Of a stretch of DNA of 64,000 nucleotides, positions 22,017-32,725 are shown piece by piece; within the stretch, counting starts at the first letter, position 1; each line of letters begins with the position of its first letter. The stretch lies in assembly GCA_902728285.1 (NCBI GenBank), contig CACVBU010000538.1:461141-525140 (forward strand). Reading direction: 5' to 3'. Under the pieces are notes generated by a model, which was not told the DNA's origin, made no database searches, and saw only the letters and a program-made list of their open reading frames with translations. Position numbers and translations under genes: made by a program. Source of the DNA: Clytia hemisphaerica. Taxonomy: Eukaryota; Cnidaria; Hydrozoa; Leptothecata; Clytiidae.

Positions 22017-22840
22017 TAGCCTATACTAGACGTCACCCGCGTTTTTTTTACGCAATTAACGAAATGAAAAATCCCAGTTTTTAGTGAGGTGCTCGCTATG
22101 TTTTCTTTCACTCGAACAATTATTCAAACATTATAATTTCCGCTTTGTTTCCGCTCGTTTTCGGGTTTCGATTGTTAGTATTTATTTATATGGTGTTACC
22201 ATCCGTAAAGGCCGGTCTCCACTTGCCCGCGCTGCGATCGCTCTTCTTTGAGCAAAGCTTCCACGCTATTGGTCAAAAGAAAAATGAAGCAACTCCATTG
22301 GTGCGATATGACGTAACGATCGCGCGCTTGAAAAAAAAGTTGAAATACATTCAACTTTTTTTCCAAGCGCGCGCTGCGTTTTTATGACGTAATCTTTTCT
22401 CCAAGCAAAAATGATTGAAGCCAAAGTTGCGATCGCAGCGCGCGCAAGTGGAGACCGGCCTTTACAGGGATATTAAGGGCGGGAAAATATACATGCGCAG
22501 AGTTTAGAGTAGACTATGCTATAGTCTAAGACGAATTCTAATAATAAAGAATAACCTCGAACACACAAATTAGTAGCGAGCACCTTACCAAAAACCGGGA
22601 TTTTTTATCCCGTTTCTTAGTGAGTTCCACTTTGATGATTTTTGAAAAATAGAAGCCTTTCAAGTGCTTTGACGCAGATTCGATTTTTTCACTACTGCAA
22701 GAGCTTTAAAAGTTTAAAGTGACGTCAAAAAATCGAATGTTTGGAGCCCGAAAACCTGGGCTCAAAATATTCGAAAAAGTGGAAAGTGGAATAGACGTTA
22801 ATTGCGTAGAAAAAACGCGGGTGACGTCTAGTATAGGCTA
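22017..22840. mobile_element. Inverted-repeat element TAGCCTATACTAGACGTCAC (~0.8 kb)
   Basis: Ends are TAGCCTATACTAGACGTCAC and GTGACGTCTAGTATAGGCTA. Inner arm parts also pair: CGCGTTTTTTTTACGCAATT with AATTGCGTAGAAAAAACGCG, and AGTGAGGTGCTCGCTA with TAGCGAGCACCTTACC. A second palindrome (22206-22467) is nested inside. Confidence 0.75.
22206..22467. mobile_element. Nested palindrome AAAGGCCGGTCTCCACTTGC (262 bp)
   Basis: TAAAGGCCGGTCTCCACTTG and CAAGTGGAGACCGGCCTTTA are exact inverted ends. Inside, GCGCTGCGATCGC and GCGATCGCAGCGCGCGC continue the pairing, and the centre TTGAAAAAAAAGTTGAAATAC is mirrored too. An 80-codon frame at 22145-22387 crosses its left part and is not a gene. Confidence 0.85.
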
Positions 22841-24062
22841 ACAAATTAGCAGTCAGGCGGAAATTTTGTCCGCGGACGATAGCATCGTCTAAGTTTAGAG
22901 CCGTTATGGCGGTTTACAGGGATAAATCGACAAGAGAGTTTCGAAGAAACGATTAGTAGACTCTTTCCGGCAAAAAAATCCGTTTGCGAATTTTCTTCGG
23001 TTTTTGGCTGTTTTTTTACATACAGGTGAGTTGCTTAGACTATAGCATAACCTAGTGTTTATTTTGAATGCACAAAGAACAAAATCTCAGTCATAACAAA
23101 ATGAGAGAGAGCTCAAAATACAATTTTGTGAATATACGCATTAAAACTTTCTACTAGTAGAAGTATTCATAGTTGTGTTTCGACTCGATACTTTTTTTCG
23201 GGACACCCTGTATAGAACATATTGGGATTTTCTGACTTGATTACTTTGATTTTAAACTTTTAGTGATCAAAACAGTTTTGATTGCAAACCACTTTAAAAA
23301 GAGGGATAAGTGTCAATTAATAATATGTGCATTAAATTTGATATACTTTTCTTTTCTCCTATGTTCTTCCGTTGATCAAAGCTTTTAGAACCTCATAAAA
23401 GTTCTTTTAATACTGCAGTGAAAAATCCTTTGGTTTGTACCTTTTATTTTTTCTTATTGCAATACCCACTTTGTACTTTGTCGACCGACTCTGTCAGCCG
23501 ACTCGGTTTAAAGGTTTTATTTTTACATAAGTGTTCCCGTTTCATACCTGACACATATTTCATATCAGGGCAATGTCTGCCTTTTGTTATATTATGCTGA
23601 TTAAGCCAAAAAATTTTTCTTATCCTTTTTCTGACCAATTTTGTTCCACAAAGCTTGTGAATTAAAATTGATGAGTAAGCAAACGAAAAAAAGTATATTT
23701 TATGTAACCATTCTTTAACCTGATGCATCATTTAATCAGATCCATCATCTGACGAATATACTATCTCGATTTCGTAAGGATAGCGCTCGTTTCAAAGGAC
23801 TGGGAATGACAACAAAGTTGCACGATTGCGTGGAAATAGGTTGCCGTACTGGAAAAAAGGATAACTTTTTAAGATCGCGGCACTTGACTATGTTATGACT
23901 CTTGTTATGAAAGTGGATATTTTCCTTAGATGGTTAATTTTCAAACATCTTCAGAAGTTAACCATGCCCGTATGAGGATCTTGACAGTCTGTTATCAGGT
24001 TACCATTCTTCTACTGAGGTATACCATAATTAACGTTTTCATAAAAGTGACACGATTGAACA
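22841..24062. other. Intergenic, no gene supported
   Basis: Part of 22870-23060 is an inverted relative of 18400-18630. At 23418-23731 both strands are open for 60-95 codons, but with no domain, start context or splice signals that decide between them. Confidence 0.45.
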
Positions 24063-24266
24063 ATACACCTTTTCGACCGTAGCTGCCAGTTACCGCGCGG
24101 ACATTTTTTGTCCGTTTTACCACCCTAAAACCGTTCCAATCTTTTTTTCGCACCTATAGACAATAGAAAAAGGTATAAAAAAAAAGGATTGGATCAAGTT
24201 AAAGGGGATAATTAAATGATAAAGTGGCACGCGCCTGACCGCGTAACTAAAATCGAAAAGGTGTAT
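24063..24266. mobile_element. Palindromic element ATACACCTTTTCGA (204 bp)
   Basis: ATACACCTTTTCGACCGTAG on the left pairs with AAATCGAAAAGGTGTAT on the right, and CAGTTACCGCGCGG with CCTGACCGCGTAACT, forming imperfect arms of about 38 bases. Confidence 0.65.
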
Positions 24267-24544
24267 TCGAACCAGATAACGTGCTCATTATCCACACTGG
24301 AAACTTATGGTCATAACTCTTGACCACTTGAGATTCATGGGAAAAAATACCCGCTATTTTGTAGCTGCATGAAAAACAGGGCTTTCCAAAGTTACTTTGG
24401 TTTCGAACATGCTGTCCTTACTAGAGATTAGCTTAGAAAGTTCGACAAGGATTTCCCGCTTTTCTCAAAGAGTGTTAGCGCGCTAACAAGGTTAAATTTT
24501 CCACGTTTTTAATGTTATTATTTTTAAAGATATATAGTCCGTGC

Positions 24545-24780
24545 CCGTGAGGATATCGGATATCCAGGGGGTTAACGATTTTTGTTCAAAAGTGGATATC
24601 CAGGGGGCTAAATATCTACAAGGGAGCGGATATCCAGGGGGTAAAGTGTCTTTTCAAGTAAGAAATACGATATCCAGGGGGTTAAGCATATTTTTAAGAG
24701 TGGGTATCCAGGGGGTCTTTACTAATAAAGTAGGATATCCAGGAGGTTTGATACTTCGAAAAATCAATATCCTCAATAGT
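24545..24780. repeat. Iterated GATATCCAGGGGG block
   Basis: GGATATCCAGGGGGTTAA, GGATATCCAGGGGGCTAA, GGATATCCAGGGGGTAAA, GATATCCAGGGGGTTAAG, GGGTATCCAGGGGGTC and GGATATCCAGGAGGTTTG occur six times at intervals of roughly 30-45 bases, with unrelated bases between. An open 96-codon frame across it is built from the repeat. Confidence 0.85.
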
Positions 24781-25197
24781 GGGGAAAGGAAAGCCCATTT
24801 TGGTAACATAAAGTCCTCTTTAAGAATCTGACGCTGGTTAACCTTTAGTTAAGCAGGGATCATATAACCTTTCTATTGCTGCAATCATGGTCAGAATATG
24901 TTGGTATCGTTTTAGCAGAATCTAAAGTGCGGACGAGAATGACATTTTCAGGCTTTCTACTGTACTTAATCGGATATTTCGATTGGGGAGGGGTATATTG
25001 GCTTCTTGACTATATTGTCAGCCTAATCAGATCACAAAGCTTTTGGATCATCAGATCCTTAATGAGTCTTTAAGATTCATGTTAAAACCCAAAGTTAAAA
25101 CTTTCCAACCCTAAGTTAAGGCAGTTAAAATCTGCTGGCTGTTTTTTAAATTCAGCAGGGAAATTCTTTTTGTGCCAATGTATCATTGCCATATATG
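24781..25197. other. Intergenic, no gene supported
   Basis: A 65-codon open frame at 24876-25073 has a tryptophan- and leucine-rich stretch but no start context or splice partner. No repeat ends seen. Confidence 0.4.
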
Positions 25198-25480
25198 TAC
25201 ACCCCTTTCTCACAGCCCTGGTAGAACTTTTTTCCTAAGTGGGGATAAAAATCCCTATTGAAATCCCAATGGGGATTGTTCGAAGGTTATAAAATCCAGT
25301 GGGGATGGGTTTGGAGTGTCATTTTTAAACATTGAATTTCGAATGGGAATTAAATCAAAGTCAATTTCCCAGTGGGGTTAAAATTTCAGGGTATTTTCTA
25401 ACCGGGGACGAAGTTTTTGCCAAATTTTCCAGTGGGGCTGGGGTTCTAGCGGATCTTTGACGCAGAGGTGTTTTATCTGT
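25198..25480. repeat. CTCACAGCCC / TCCCAATGGGGAT element
   Basis: ACCCCTTTCTCACAGCCCTG opens it. CCCAATGGGGAT, CCAGTGGGGATGG, CCAGTGGGGTTAAAA and CCAGTGGGGCTGGGG recur inside. Related to 9806-9958 and to 60730-61033, where both inverted ends are present. Confidence 0.6.
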
Positions 25481-25589
25481 GTGCTCCTCTTCCTAGCTGG
25501 CACACAACGTTGTTTCAACGTTAATCTAACGTTCACAACGTCCATTTAACGTTAGATGAACGCTGAAACAACGTTGTGTGCTCCTCTTC
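25478..25589. mobile_element. AACGTT MITE, copy 3, with damaged right end and 15-bp flanking repeat
   Basis: The MITE body starts at 25493 (CTAGCTGGCACACAACG) and runs to GTTGTGTG, where the usual CCAGCTGGG end is missing. TGTGTGCTCCTCTTC occurs both at 25478-25492 and 25575-25589, overlapping the MITE's own TGTGTG. Confidence 0.75.
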
Positions 25590-25839
25590 ATATGAATCGG
25601 TAAACAACTTTTGTTACGCAACTTAGCTCCCTATAAATTCTTAATTGGTCTGTTTCATTTATCCACTTGGGGAATGACGTAATTCCCGTGAAATTATAAT
25701 TGTAGCTTTTCTATTGTTACACAGTTTTATACATAATGACAAACTGCACATGTGCGTTTTTCGTTTCATTGAAGCCCCTCTGTACCAAGCGGTAAAGTAT
25801 GACAGTTCGATACTACTCTTTACGACATCAGGGAGACAT

Positions 25840-26036
25840 TACCGAGTTTATGTATGTGTGTTTTTCTGCGACGGAGACGGTAAGGTGCTAATTTGACTAG
25901 ATCATGACCTACTGAGGGCGACGGTAAACAACGGTTTTACCCTCCTCAATTTTGCGTGTCAGAAGTGCAGGTTTTTCCAAATCGCTTCAGTCACTTTACC
26001 GTCCTCAAAAGTGCAAGTACATAAACTCGCTATTAA
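25840..26036. repeat. Inverted-repeat element with GACGGTAAA words
   Basis: CGAGTTTATGTATGTGTGTTTTTC on the left is mirrored by GTGCAAGTACATAAACTCG on the right. The inner words GACGGTAA and TTACCGTC occur four times. Confidence 0.5.
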
Positions 26037-26202
26037 ATGACGTGACAGGCTCTTTTAAAAACAAATCGGTGTTCTTTTATCTCCAGCTCTATATCTCTTG
26101 TTAAGCAATCTCTTAATATATGTCCCTATAAACTAAATAGTTTTTGTGATTATGCATTTTTTAGCATGTGTAGAAATATCAGTAGTTCGATAATTTGACC
26201 GC

Positions 26203-26301
26203 CCCAGCTGGCACACAACGTTGTTTCAACGTTTATCTAACGTCCCACAACGTCCATTTAACTTTAGATTAACGTTGTAACAACGTTGTGTGCCAGCTGG
26301 G
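26203..26301. mobile_element. CCCAGCTGG / AACGTT MITE, copy 4
   Basis: CCCAGCTGGCACACAACG to CGTTGTGTGCCAGCTGGG with perfect ends; 99 bases, AACGTT-like words every 9-12 bases. Confidence 0.9.
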
Positions 26302-26989
26302 TCGCTAATTTTTGGACCACCCTTGTTAATCGTTGAATAACATTATTTAATTCTGTCCCTGGAGGGGGGGTTACTTAGGCAAATCGGTTACAGGGACGTA
26401 CCGTTGGTCAGGGTCCCTTTTTTAGAATCTGAAGACAAATTTACTAATCTATATTTGGGACCCTGTCAGTTGGCTTTTTGACCGTAGAAAGAGATTTGCC
26501 ATGTGAATAACCAAGAAAAAAGGGCTTCAAAATCGACTAAAGTAATAATTCATCCTCCATCGTTATAGTAATAAAGAAAAGTTTTGTAATCTTTTGTATA
26601 GTCCACTTTTTTGATTTGGCAGCTTTTTTTGTCAATCTCTCTAAACGGTCAAAGCCACTCGGACATATATTATTACGTCATTGTAACAAAAAGTCAGTAA
26701 TTTACTTCCTTGAAGAAGAAATTCAATGTCAAATTCCTTCAAAACAATCTTTCTCATGAGAAAAAACCATCTCACTCTTCAAGAATACCAATCTGGTGAC
26801 TTCCGTCAGCTCATCCGACTTAACCGACAATTGACGTGACGACGGGGACTGAAAAAAACTCGATGTGCTTCTCCATTTCACCTTTTTTGTTGAATCAACA
26901 ATAACGTATATTATTTTGCCACTAGGTAACTTCATATTGATTGTATTCATGACGTAATGTTCTCTACGGAAATACCCCGGTTTTAGCCA
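26302..26989. other. Intergenic, one weak open frame
   Basis: A 73-codon minus-strand frame (26950-26729) starts at a true ATG and has a charged, serine-rich composition, but no domain or neighbouring exon, so it is not called as a gene. GTTCTCTACGG..ATACCCCGG near 26959 is a fragment of the element at 51172-51322. Confidence 0.4.
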
Positions 26990-27138
26990 GTAGTGGCAAA
27001 TTTAGACTAGGTAGTTTTAGACCATGTCGGGCTTATCAGACGAAGAGATTTGTAATTGTAATTTCATTGTCTTTTAACGAGCGTCGCACTCCTTCGCATG
27101 TTTACGACGTACTTGCTCTATTGTCTTAAATCCACCAG
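26990..27138. repeat. Direct repeat shared with 16682-16822
   Basis: Same phrases as the 16682 copy, ending in CTTGCTCTATTGTCTTAAATCC. It differs mainly at the segment after CTCCTTCGCAT. Confidence 0.8.
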
Positions 27139-27149
27139 TGAAGACGTTT

Positions 27150-27290
27150 ATGGATATCCATGCATCTTGTCCTTAACCACTGGATATCCTCTTTCTCTTA
27201 TAAGGTCCTACACCCCCTGGATACCCCAGATAGCATTGAACCTCCTGGATATCCACTATCCTCAACAGGGGGGCACTGACTATTTCTGGG
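27150..27290. repeat. Reversed GATATCCAGGGGG block, degraded
   Basis: CACTGGATATCC, CCCCCTGGATACCCC and CCTCCTGGATATCC recur at about 40-base steps, the reverse of the block at 24545-24780. Confidence 0.65.
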
Positions 27291-28040
27291 ATGCACAAAC
27301 CAGCATTTTGCAGTACATCTTACATTCTCTCAGTAAAGAAAACCTTTAGATTTATGGGACAATTTATATTGACCTTAGGAAAATGGGAAAGTGAAGTTTT
27401 ATTTTTTAAGTTATCACTAAAAATCCTCACCTGCATTCTGGGGTGCAGTAACTTTAAAAAAAGTCAGATTTTGACGTTAAAATCATTTTAAACCAAAGAC
27501 CGTTAAAGAAACAAATAAATACGCGGGAAAACATTTTACTGGTTTAAACTTGTGTCAAAAGACTCAAAGTCTATTGCAGTGTCCATGACAAAAAAAGAAT
27601 TACCAGCATTCTGGGTGTACACCCTGTATGGTTTAGCTTCTGTAAATCTGTTTATCTGCACATTCATCAATCTGATGGTTTTATGGTTTGGCAAGTGCCT
27701 TACAATACAAAAATAATCGTTAATCAGTCCCAAATTTCTATTTCTTTTCTGTGTGGTTTCTTTGTTTTTTATGATTCATTATATACAAATCCCTCGTTCA
27801 AACCTATTTTGACGTTCAAATCCAAGTTCTACTATCAGACGCCAACCCAGTGTCGCCAAATTCAAGAAGAATGATTAGATAAATTAGACTATCGGTGCCG
27901 CATCTTTTGAAGTGGGGCGTTTTTTTTCCCGTCAAAATAAGTGATTTTCTTTCCTAAACTATTTAGATTTTTTTCTTCGAAGATTATATCTTCGAAAGAT
28001 TATTCGCAAACACAAAGTTTGTGGTGTGTTAAGCTAAACT
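27291..28040. other. Intergenic, no gene supported
   Basis: CACCTGCATTCTGGGGTGCAG near 27429 resembles the AGAATGTAGGT word of the 9190-10454 element. Short open frames on either strand have no support. ATTATATCTTCGAAAGATTA near 27981 is a minor palindrome. Confidence 0.4.
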
Positions 28041-28045
28041 AAAGT

Positions 28046-28724
28046 CTATTCACGATAAGTGTGCACTCTTTTTTCTTTTACCCATAACTTTTGAAGGAAT
28101 TCTTCAATCTTTATAAATTTGGTATCATTAGAAAGATATTAGTTAGTGGAACAATTTGAAATAAAAAAATCTTTAAAAAAAATCTAAAAATGAAGATGAA
28201 AATGAATAAGAAAAAAATGAAGATCTTATAGAAAGGTGCTATAACTATCATTTTCACTGAAGTGAATCCTTGATTATCGAACGTTATCACTGTCTAAAAA
28301 ATTCTAAAAAATAATCATTCAGTCAAAAGATATCAAGCAAAGTTATAAGCTGATTGACGTCTAAAAACGCTGTTTTCTGCTGTTTTCTGCTGTTTTTTGG
28401 GGTCAATCACTTATTAACTTTGTATCATAGCTTTATATTGAATAAATATTTTAGTGAAATTTCTTCACAGTGACGATCTCCTAAGATCAAAGAATCTCTC
28501 CAGTGAAAATGAAAGTTATAGCACTTCTCTACAAGATCTTCATTTTTTTCTTCTTCATTTTCATCTTCGTTTTTAGAATTCTTTTAAAGACTTTTTTATT
28601 TCAAATTGTTCCACTCACAAATATCTCTCCAACGATACCAAATTTATAAAGATTGACGAATTCCTTCATCAATCTTTAGGTAAAAGAAAAAAGAGTGCAC
28701 ACTTATCGTGAACAGACTTTAAAT
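28046..28724. mobile_element. TTAA-type full palindrome, copy 1 (~680 bp)
   Basis: AGTCTATTCACGATAAGTGT starts it and ACACTTATCGTGAACAGACT ends it; pairing continues through the arms to a centre near 28380 (GCTGTTTTCTGCTGTTTTCTG). Flanks are CTAA on the left and TTAA on the right, so a TTAA target with one mutation is likely, as for piggyBac-type nonautonomous elements. No coding frame. Confidence 0.8.
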
Positions 28725-29030
28725 AGATTTATCCTGTGTTATCATGTCAAAACACTGTCAAGATTTTTCTTACTTTTACAAAATGACGTCATATAATAAT
28801 GACATCACAAAAATGCTCTTCAATTTTTTTCCTTCCGCCACTTTATTTGCTATTGCACTGCTATGAGGGAGGGGTAATTTTATGGTATTTTTTATTTAAA
28901 AAGATTGTTTTAAGTTTTCCCACCCACATAAAACTACATTAAAACTTGACTTTTAACCCTTCATGTGAATTCCACTTAGTTTTTGGTTCCAATGGAAATT
29001 TTATCCCCCCCCCCATAACGTTGCTTCAAA

Positions 29031-29335
29031 TACACAATTTGTTTTATAAGAATACACTTTGGCCAAAAAATGGCCAAAAAATTAAGAATAATGCTAAGAA
29101 TATCACCATCATGGAATTAGGCTACTCAAGCTAAGGATTGCCATTTTTAGAGCATTTTCAATTATAAAAATACCATTTTATGCTTGAAACGTATGTACTA
29201 AATGTTAAATCTAGTCTGAATTAGGATCCTAACCTAAGAATGCTGTAAGAATATTTTAAGATGATTTCCCAAAAAAGTTAAGAATATATCCATGATGAAA
29301 TGGATTTACACCATTCTTATAAAAAAAGCGTGTAT
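29031..29335. mobile_element. TTATAAGAAT palindromic element (AAGAAT subtype)
   Basis: Ends TTTTATAAGAATACACTTTGG and CATTCTTATAAAAAAAGCGTG. The interior words AAGAATA recur at least six times. It aligns in reverse to 42409-42680. Confidence 0.8.
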
Positions 29336-29558
29336 TGTGTCATTTAGATGTTAAATGTATTGTTTGAAGTGTGGAGCCAGAGGCCCATTTAAGTAATGGA
29401 TTTTACTTGAACTTGGTCTTAAGGACCCAAGAAATTTTTTTTGAAATTGAAACTTACAGAGCGAGGTCTTTTGTAAGAGTTTTAAGCTGTAGGAACCATA
29501 GCTTTCGTTCAAATAGCAGAAAGCTTCAAAAAAAGGTATAGAAATTTAAAGAGTACTT
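29336..29558. other. Spacer before SINE copy
   Basis: Nothing recognised. Confidence 0.4.
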
Positions 29559-29778
29559 TAGGCCTCTGTTTGATGCTTAGCAATTAGGAGAAGGATCAAG
29601 GGTAAGTTGAGTAAGAAAGAGTGGTACCCTCCCCTACCTTCGGGTGGAGAGCTATCGAAAGAGGAGCCTCCGGGTTACCTCCAACTGCGGTCGGAGAATT
29701 ACTTATAGATAAAACTTCCCTGGGTTTACCTAGCGTTATATGGGTGTCATGGAGCGTTTTTTTTTTTTTTTTTTTTGC
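29559..29778 (+). mobile_element. 5'-truncated SINE body with long T tract
   Basis: TTGATGCTTAGCAATTAGGA, CTACCTTCGGGTGGAGAGCT, ATCGAAAGAGGAGCCTCCGG and CCAACTGCGGTCGGAGAAT match the body of the SINE on the minus strand at 30310-30596. The tRNA-like head is missing. It ends near a run of about 20 T at 29757. Confidence 0.75.
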
Positions 29779-30309
29779 AAACCTGGGGTGTGATTTAAGT
29801 ATTTGATAACACAGGTTTCTGTATAGCCCAAAGGAGTAGATAGAGTGCTTTGGCTGAAAATTGTTCCATGGTTAGATAGGAAATCCTACCTAGGTCACGT
29901 GACATTACAATAGAATTTCAGCGCTTGTCCAATCAAAAGCTTCGCGGATTTACGGAAACAATAGCAATGATACTTTTTTGCGATATTCACTTTTCTTTTT
30001 ACTTCGAAAAGCTTGAAGCAAATTGTGGCTTGATATATAATTGTCAATCATCCCGTCAGAGTTTTCAATAATATTTGTCAAGAGCAATGGAAAATAAATA
30101 TTTTGAACCATTGTATTTCCTGTTTTGACCCTATCCATGGTTGAATTGCCTAAGGACGCCAAATTTGTATTTCAACGTCAATTAAATTAAGAGTATGAGG
30201 CCATTCATCAAATTTTCAAGAGTGTCTCCCCAAAACAACCCTTAAGATAGGCGGTCCTGTTTTTATCTTATTATAAACTATCAAAATCGGAAAAACCTTT
30301 GATGAAAGT
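29779..30309. other. Spacer between two opposed SINE copies
   Basis: No gene. A 70-codon minus-strand frame here has no supporting signals. Confidence 0.4.
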
Positions 30310-30596
30310 TACCTAGAATTCATCACCAAGGCAAGGGTTGTTATGACTCTCCTAACCGCAGTCGGAGGCGACCCGAAGGCTCCTCTTTTGATAGCTATCT
30401 ACCAGAAGGTAGGGTAGGGCGCCACTTTTTCTCCCTGGACTGCTCCACTTACCTTTGATCCTACTCTTAATTGCTGAGCATCAAGCAGAGAGGCATCAAT
30501 TACCATTGTGGGAATCTTTGGTATGACCCGGCTTAGGGTTGAACCTGCAACCTTGCACACTATAGCCGGATGCTCTACCACTGCACTACGGTCGCT
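30310..30596 (-). mobile_element. tRNA-derived SINE, full-length head
   Basis: Read on the minus strand from 30596: the A-box-like TAGTGCAGTGGTAGAGCAT and the B-box GGTTCAACC about 45 bases later mark a tRNA-derived RNA polymerase III promoter. Then comes the body shared with 29559-29778 (CTGCTTGATGCTCAGCAATT, ACTGCGGTTAGGAG). The head does not continue into a tRNA acceptor stem of normal length, so it is a SINE, not a tRNA gene. Confidence 0.8.
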
Positions 30597-30646
30597 ATTC
30601 ATTAGCATGAATAATGTAAGGTGATAACTCACCAACTTCTACATAT

Positions 30647-30817
30647 CAGTGGTCTCACACTAATTCGAACTTCTGTTATTCAAATCTTTCTATATAATTT
30701 GAACTAATTTGCCCCCGTCAAGAAGACTCATTCGTAAAATGCTTTCTATAATTCGAATCTTTCCTCCGTATTTCGAACTAATGAGATTTCTCCTTCAAGA
30801 ATTAGCGAGAGCCGACA
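30647..30817. repeat. CTAATTCGAAC element, copy 1
   Basis: CACTAATTCGAACTTCTGTT, CTTTCTATATAATTTGAACT, TTTCTATAATTCGAATC and GAATTAGCGAGAGCCGAC recur in copies at 35560, 39610 and 57200. The end word TTCGAA is repeated four times inside. Confidence 0.7.
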
Positions 30818-31779
30818 TTTTATAATGACACAGGTTTCATGCTAGACTTTAGCCTCATTCATGGCCATAAAGTCCATAGACAAGCTTCTAATTTCTTATA
30901 AATGGCAATAAAATTTACTCTAAACCTCTAAAGTTTCTTCGAAATCACAAGGTGACTTCCGTTGTTGATAATATTTAACGGATATTGGTTTTAATACCGG
31001 TTAAGAATGTGGATATGATAATCCGGTTTACCAATATGTTTGTTCACAAGTTCTTTTAAAACAGGAAATTAAGGTATTTTGTTTACCTTTGGATGGCGTT
31101 TGCTATGTGTATTTTTTATTGAACTTTCATGTATTTTAGACTAAACACAGACATCTGAAAACGATGTGTGAATAGCTATTAAGCCATCTTTGTCTCAGTG
31201 TCCCAATTAGGTGCCACTACTTCTAGTTGAACTTTGTTTACTAATAAATCTTGATGCCTTTACTTGGGTCTTGGCACATTGCAGTCTTAAGTTTGTTCAT
31301 ATTTTAGGCCTAAAATCAATCATTTTCATGTCCCCCCTCGGAACATCAATAGAACGTCCATTATTCGTCTATAATGTCTCTATATAATCTTAGTTGGGCG
31401 TTGAAACAGAGTTGGGTGTCCGGAGTGGGGTATAGTACTTAGGCAAAAATGTGTGTAGGGTATACGCGTGTTTTAAGGCCCCTTTTAAGCCCCATTTCGT
31501 ATTTCGTGTTAAAAATGCCATCCATATAAGTTACAATTAAGGCCTTAATGTCTAAAGAAATACACTGTAGAAAGTCTTCCACTTCCCAGTGTCAATTTTG
31601 GGTGTGACCGCCGTTTTACCGTCCTTTCACTCACCTTCAACATTACCACTGGGGGAGAGGGGTGAAGATTAGATTCTACTCTTGTCTTGCCATTTTTGTC
31701 CATGATTCTAGATATTGACAAACATCACGCCAGCCTTATATGTTAATCCATGAACAAATAAACAAACTTGCTCAAACGA
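30818..31779. other. Intergenic; possible decayed AACGTT MITE at 31340-31430
   Basis: AACGTCCATTATTCGTC, GGGCGTTGAAACAGAGTTGG and GTGTCCGGAGTGGGG resemble a decayed copy of the CCCAGCTGG family. Nothing else is recognised. Confidence 0.4.
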
Positions 31780-32460
31780 AACGGGATAGCTACTCTTAAT
31801 AAAGGTATCAAGCAAAAATGAATTCGACATCTACTTTTCACTGTTCAAGTATCGGCGCCAGGCTTTGTTTCGAAATGTCAAACAGTTAAGTCTGTGGTGT
31901 TTTCGTGCCACGCGCCTATGTTAATTAGCTTAGTTTTAGTAAAACTTAAGTCTATCTTTTGTCTAGGAAGATAGGTTGACTCCGAGGGTGTGCCGCTGCC
32001 CAACTTCCAACATTCGGAAAAATATTAAGGCAAGGATTAGCCATACTGGAAAAAAGCTAACTCATATAATGTTCAACTTTCCAAGTTTTGGCGCTAGGTT
32101 TGGTTTTCAAAATGTTAAACAGTCAAGTCTGCGGTGTATCAGTGCACTGCGCCTATGTCATTAGACCGTGCTTTTGGTAAACTTATTTTCCAAGATATTT
32201 AATCGAAGAAAACGAAATCCTTTTCTCTATCGACCTTTTCTCAGTTCTTTCCAGAAGCTAAATTGGGGAGGGGTTGCTCTGGGGAATGTACCGCCCGAAT
32301 TCTTGCATCCTGAATTAAATTGAGGTAGAAATTGGGCATACTGGAAATGGCTAATTGTAAGATTTTCACTGTTAAAATATTGGCGTCAGGTTTGGTTTTG
32401 AAATGTCAAACAGTCAAGTCTGCGGTGTTTTAGTACCACGCGCGCAAAGTTTTAACACAT
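31780..32460. repeat. Three diverged tandem units (~240-290 bp)
   Basis: The phrase GGCGCCAGGCTTTGTTTCG, then TGTCAAACAGTTAAGTCTG, then GGTGTTTTCGTGCCACGCGC appears near 31855, 32089 and 32382 with moderate divergence. Preceding words such as CATACTGGAAAAAAGCTAA also recur, so whole units were duplicated. Confidence 0.75.
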
Positions 32461-32725
32461 TGTTTATCTACTCTTATGACGAAAGCAGCTAGCTTCAAAT
32501 ATAGACACTGCACAAAGGACTTCTTTTGTTGGGTTTTTAGGGTTCGTTTTTTCATACGTGACAAAACTAAGAGGCTAGCTTTTAGAAATAAACCCTCTCT
32601 TATTTCGAACCTTAATGCAGGTAAGTTTTTCTGTAATTCGAATTAAATTATGGTGACGTAATTTATGAAAAGGTTCTATTGATCTGGGCGGTAAATAATG
32701 TGGTGGTCAGCATTCGATCTTCTCT

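Noticed and set aside
22145-22387. 80-codon open frame
   Set aside because: It runs across a perfect palindrome end (22206) and stops in the centre of the element.
23418-23731. Open frames of 60 and 95 codons on opposite strands
   Set aside because: Both strands are open, neither has a domain or bounded splice sites, and nothing decides between them.
24545-24780. CRISPR-like pattern of short words and unrelated spacers
   Set aside because: Words are too short (13-17 bases), spacers irregular, no cas genes, and the genome is clearly eukaryotic.
24541-24831. 96-codon open frame with repeated DIQG/YPGG
   Set aside because: It is a translation of the GATATCCAGGGGG words; spacing is irregular and not a multiple of three, and no splice or start context exists.
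26729-26950. 73-codon minus-strand frame beginning with a true ATG
   Set aside because: Composition is protein-like but it has no domain, promoter or partner exon; such lengths occur by chance in 64 kb.
30520-30596. Possible tRNA gene on the minus strand
   Set aside because: A and B boxes are present, but the acceptor stem does not close and the sequence continues into a shared SINE body.
30399-30635. 78-codon minus-strand frame
   Set aside because: It is the tRNA-derived SINE read as protein.
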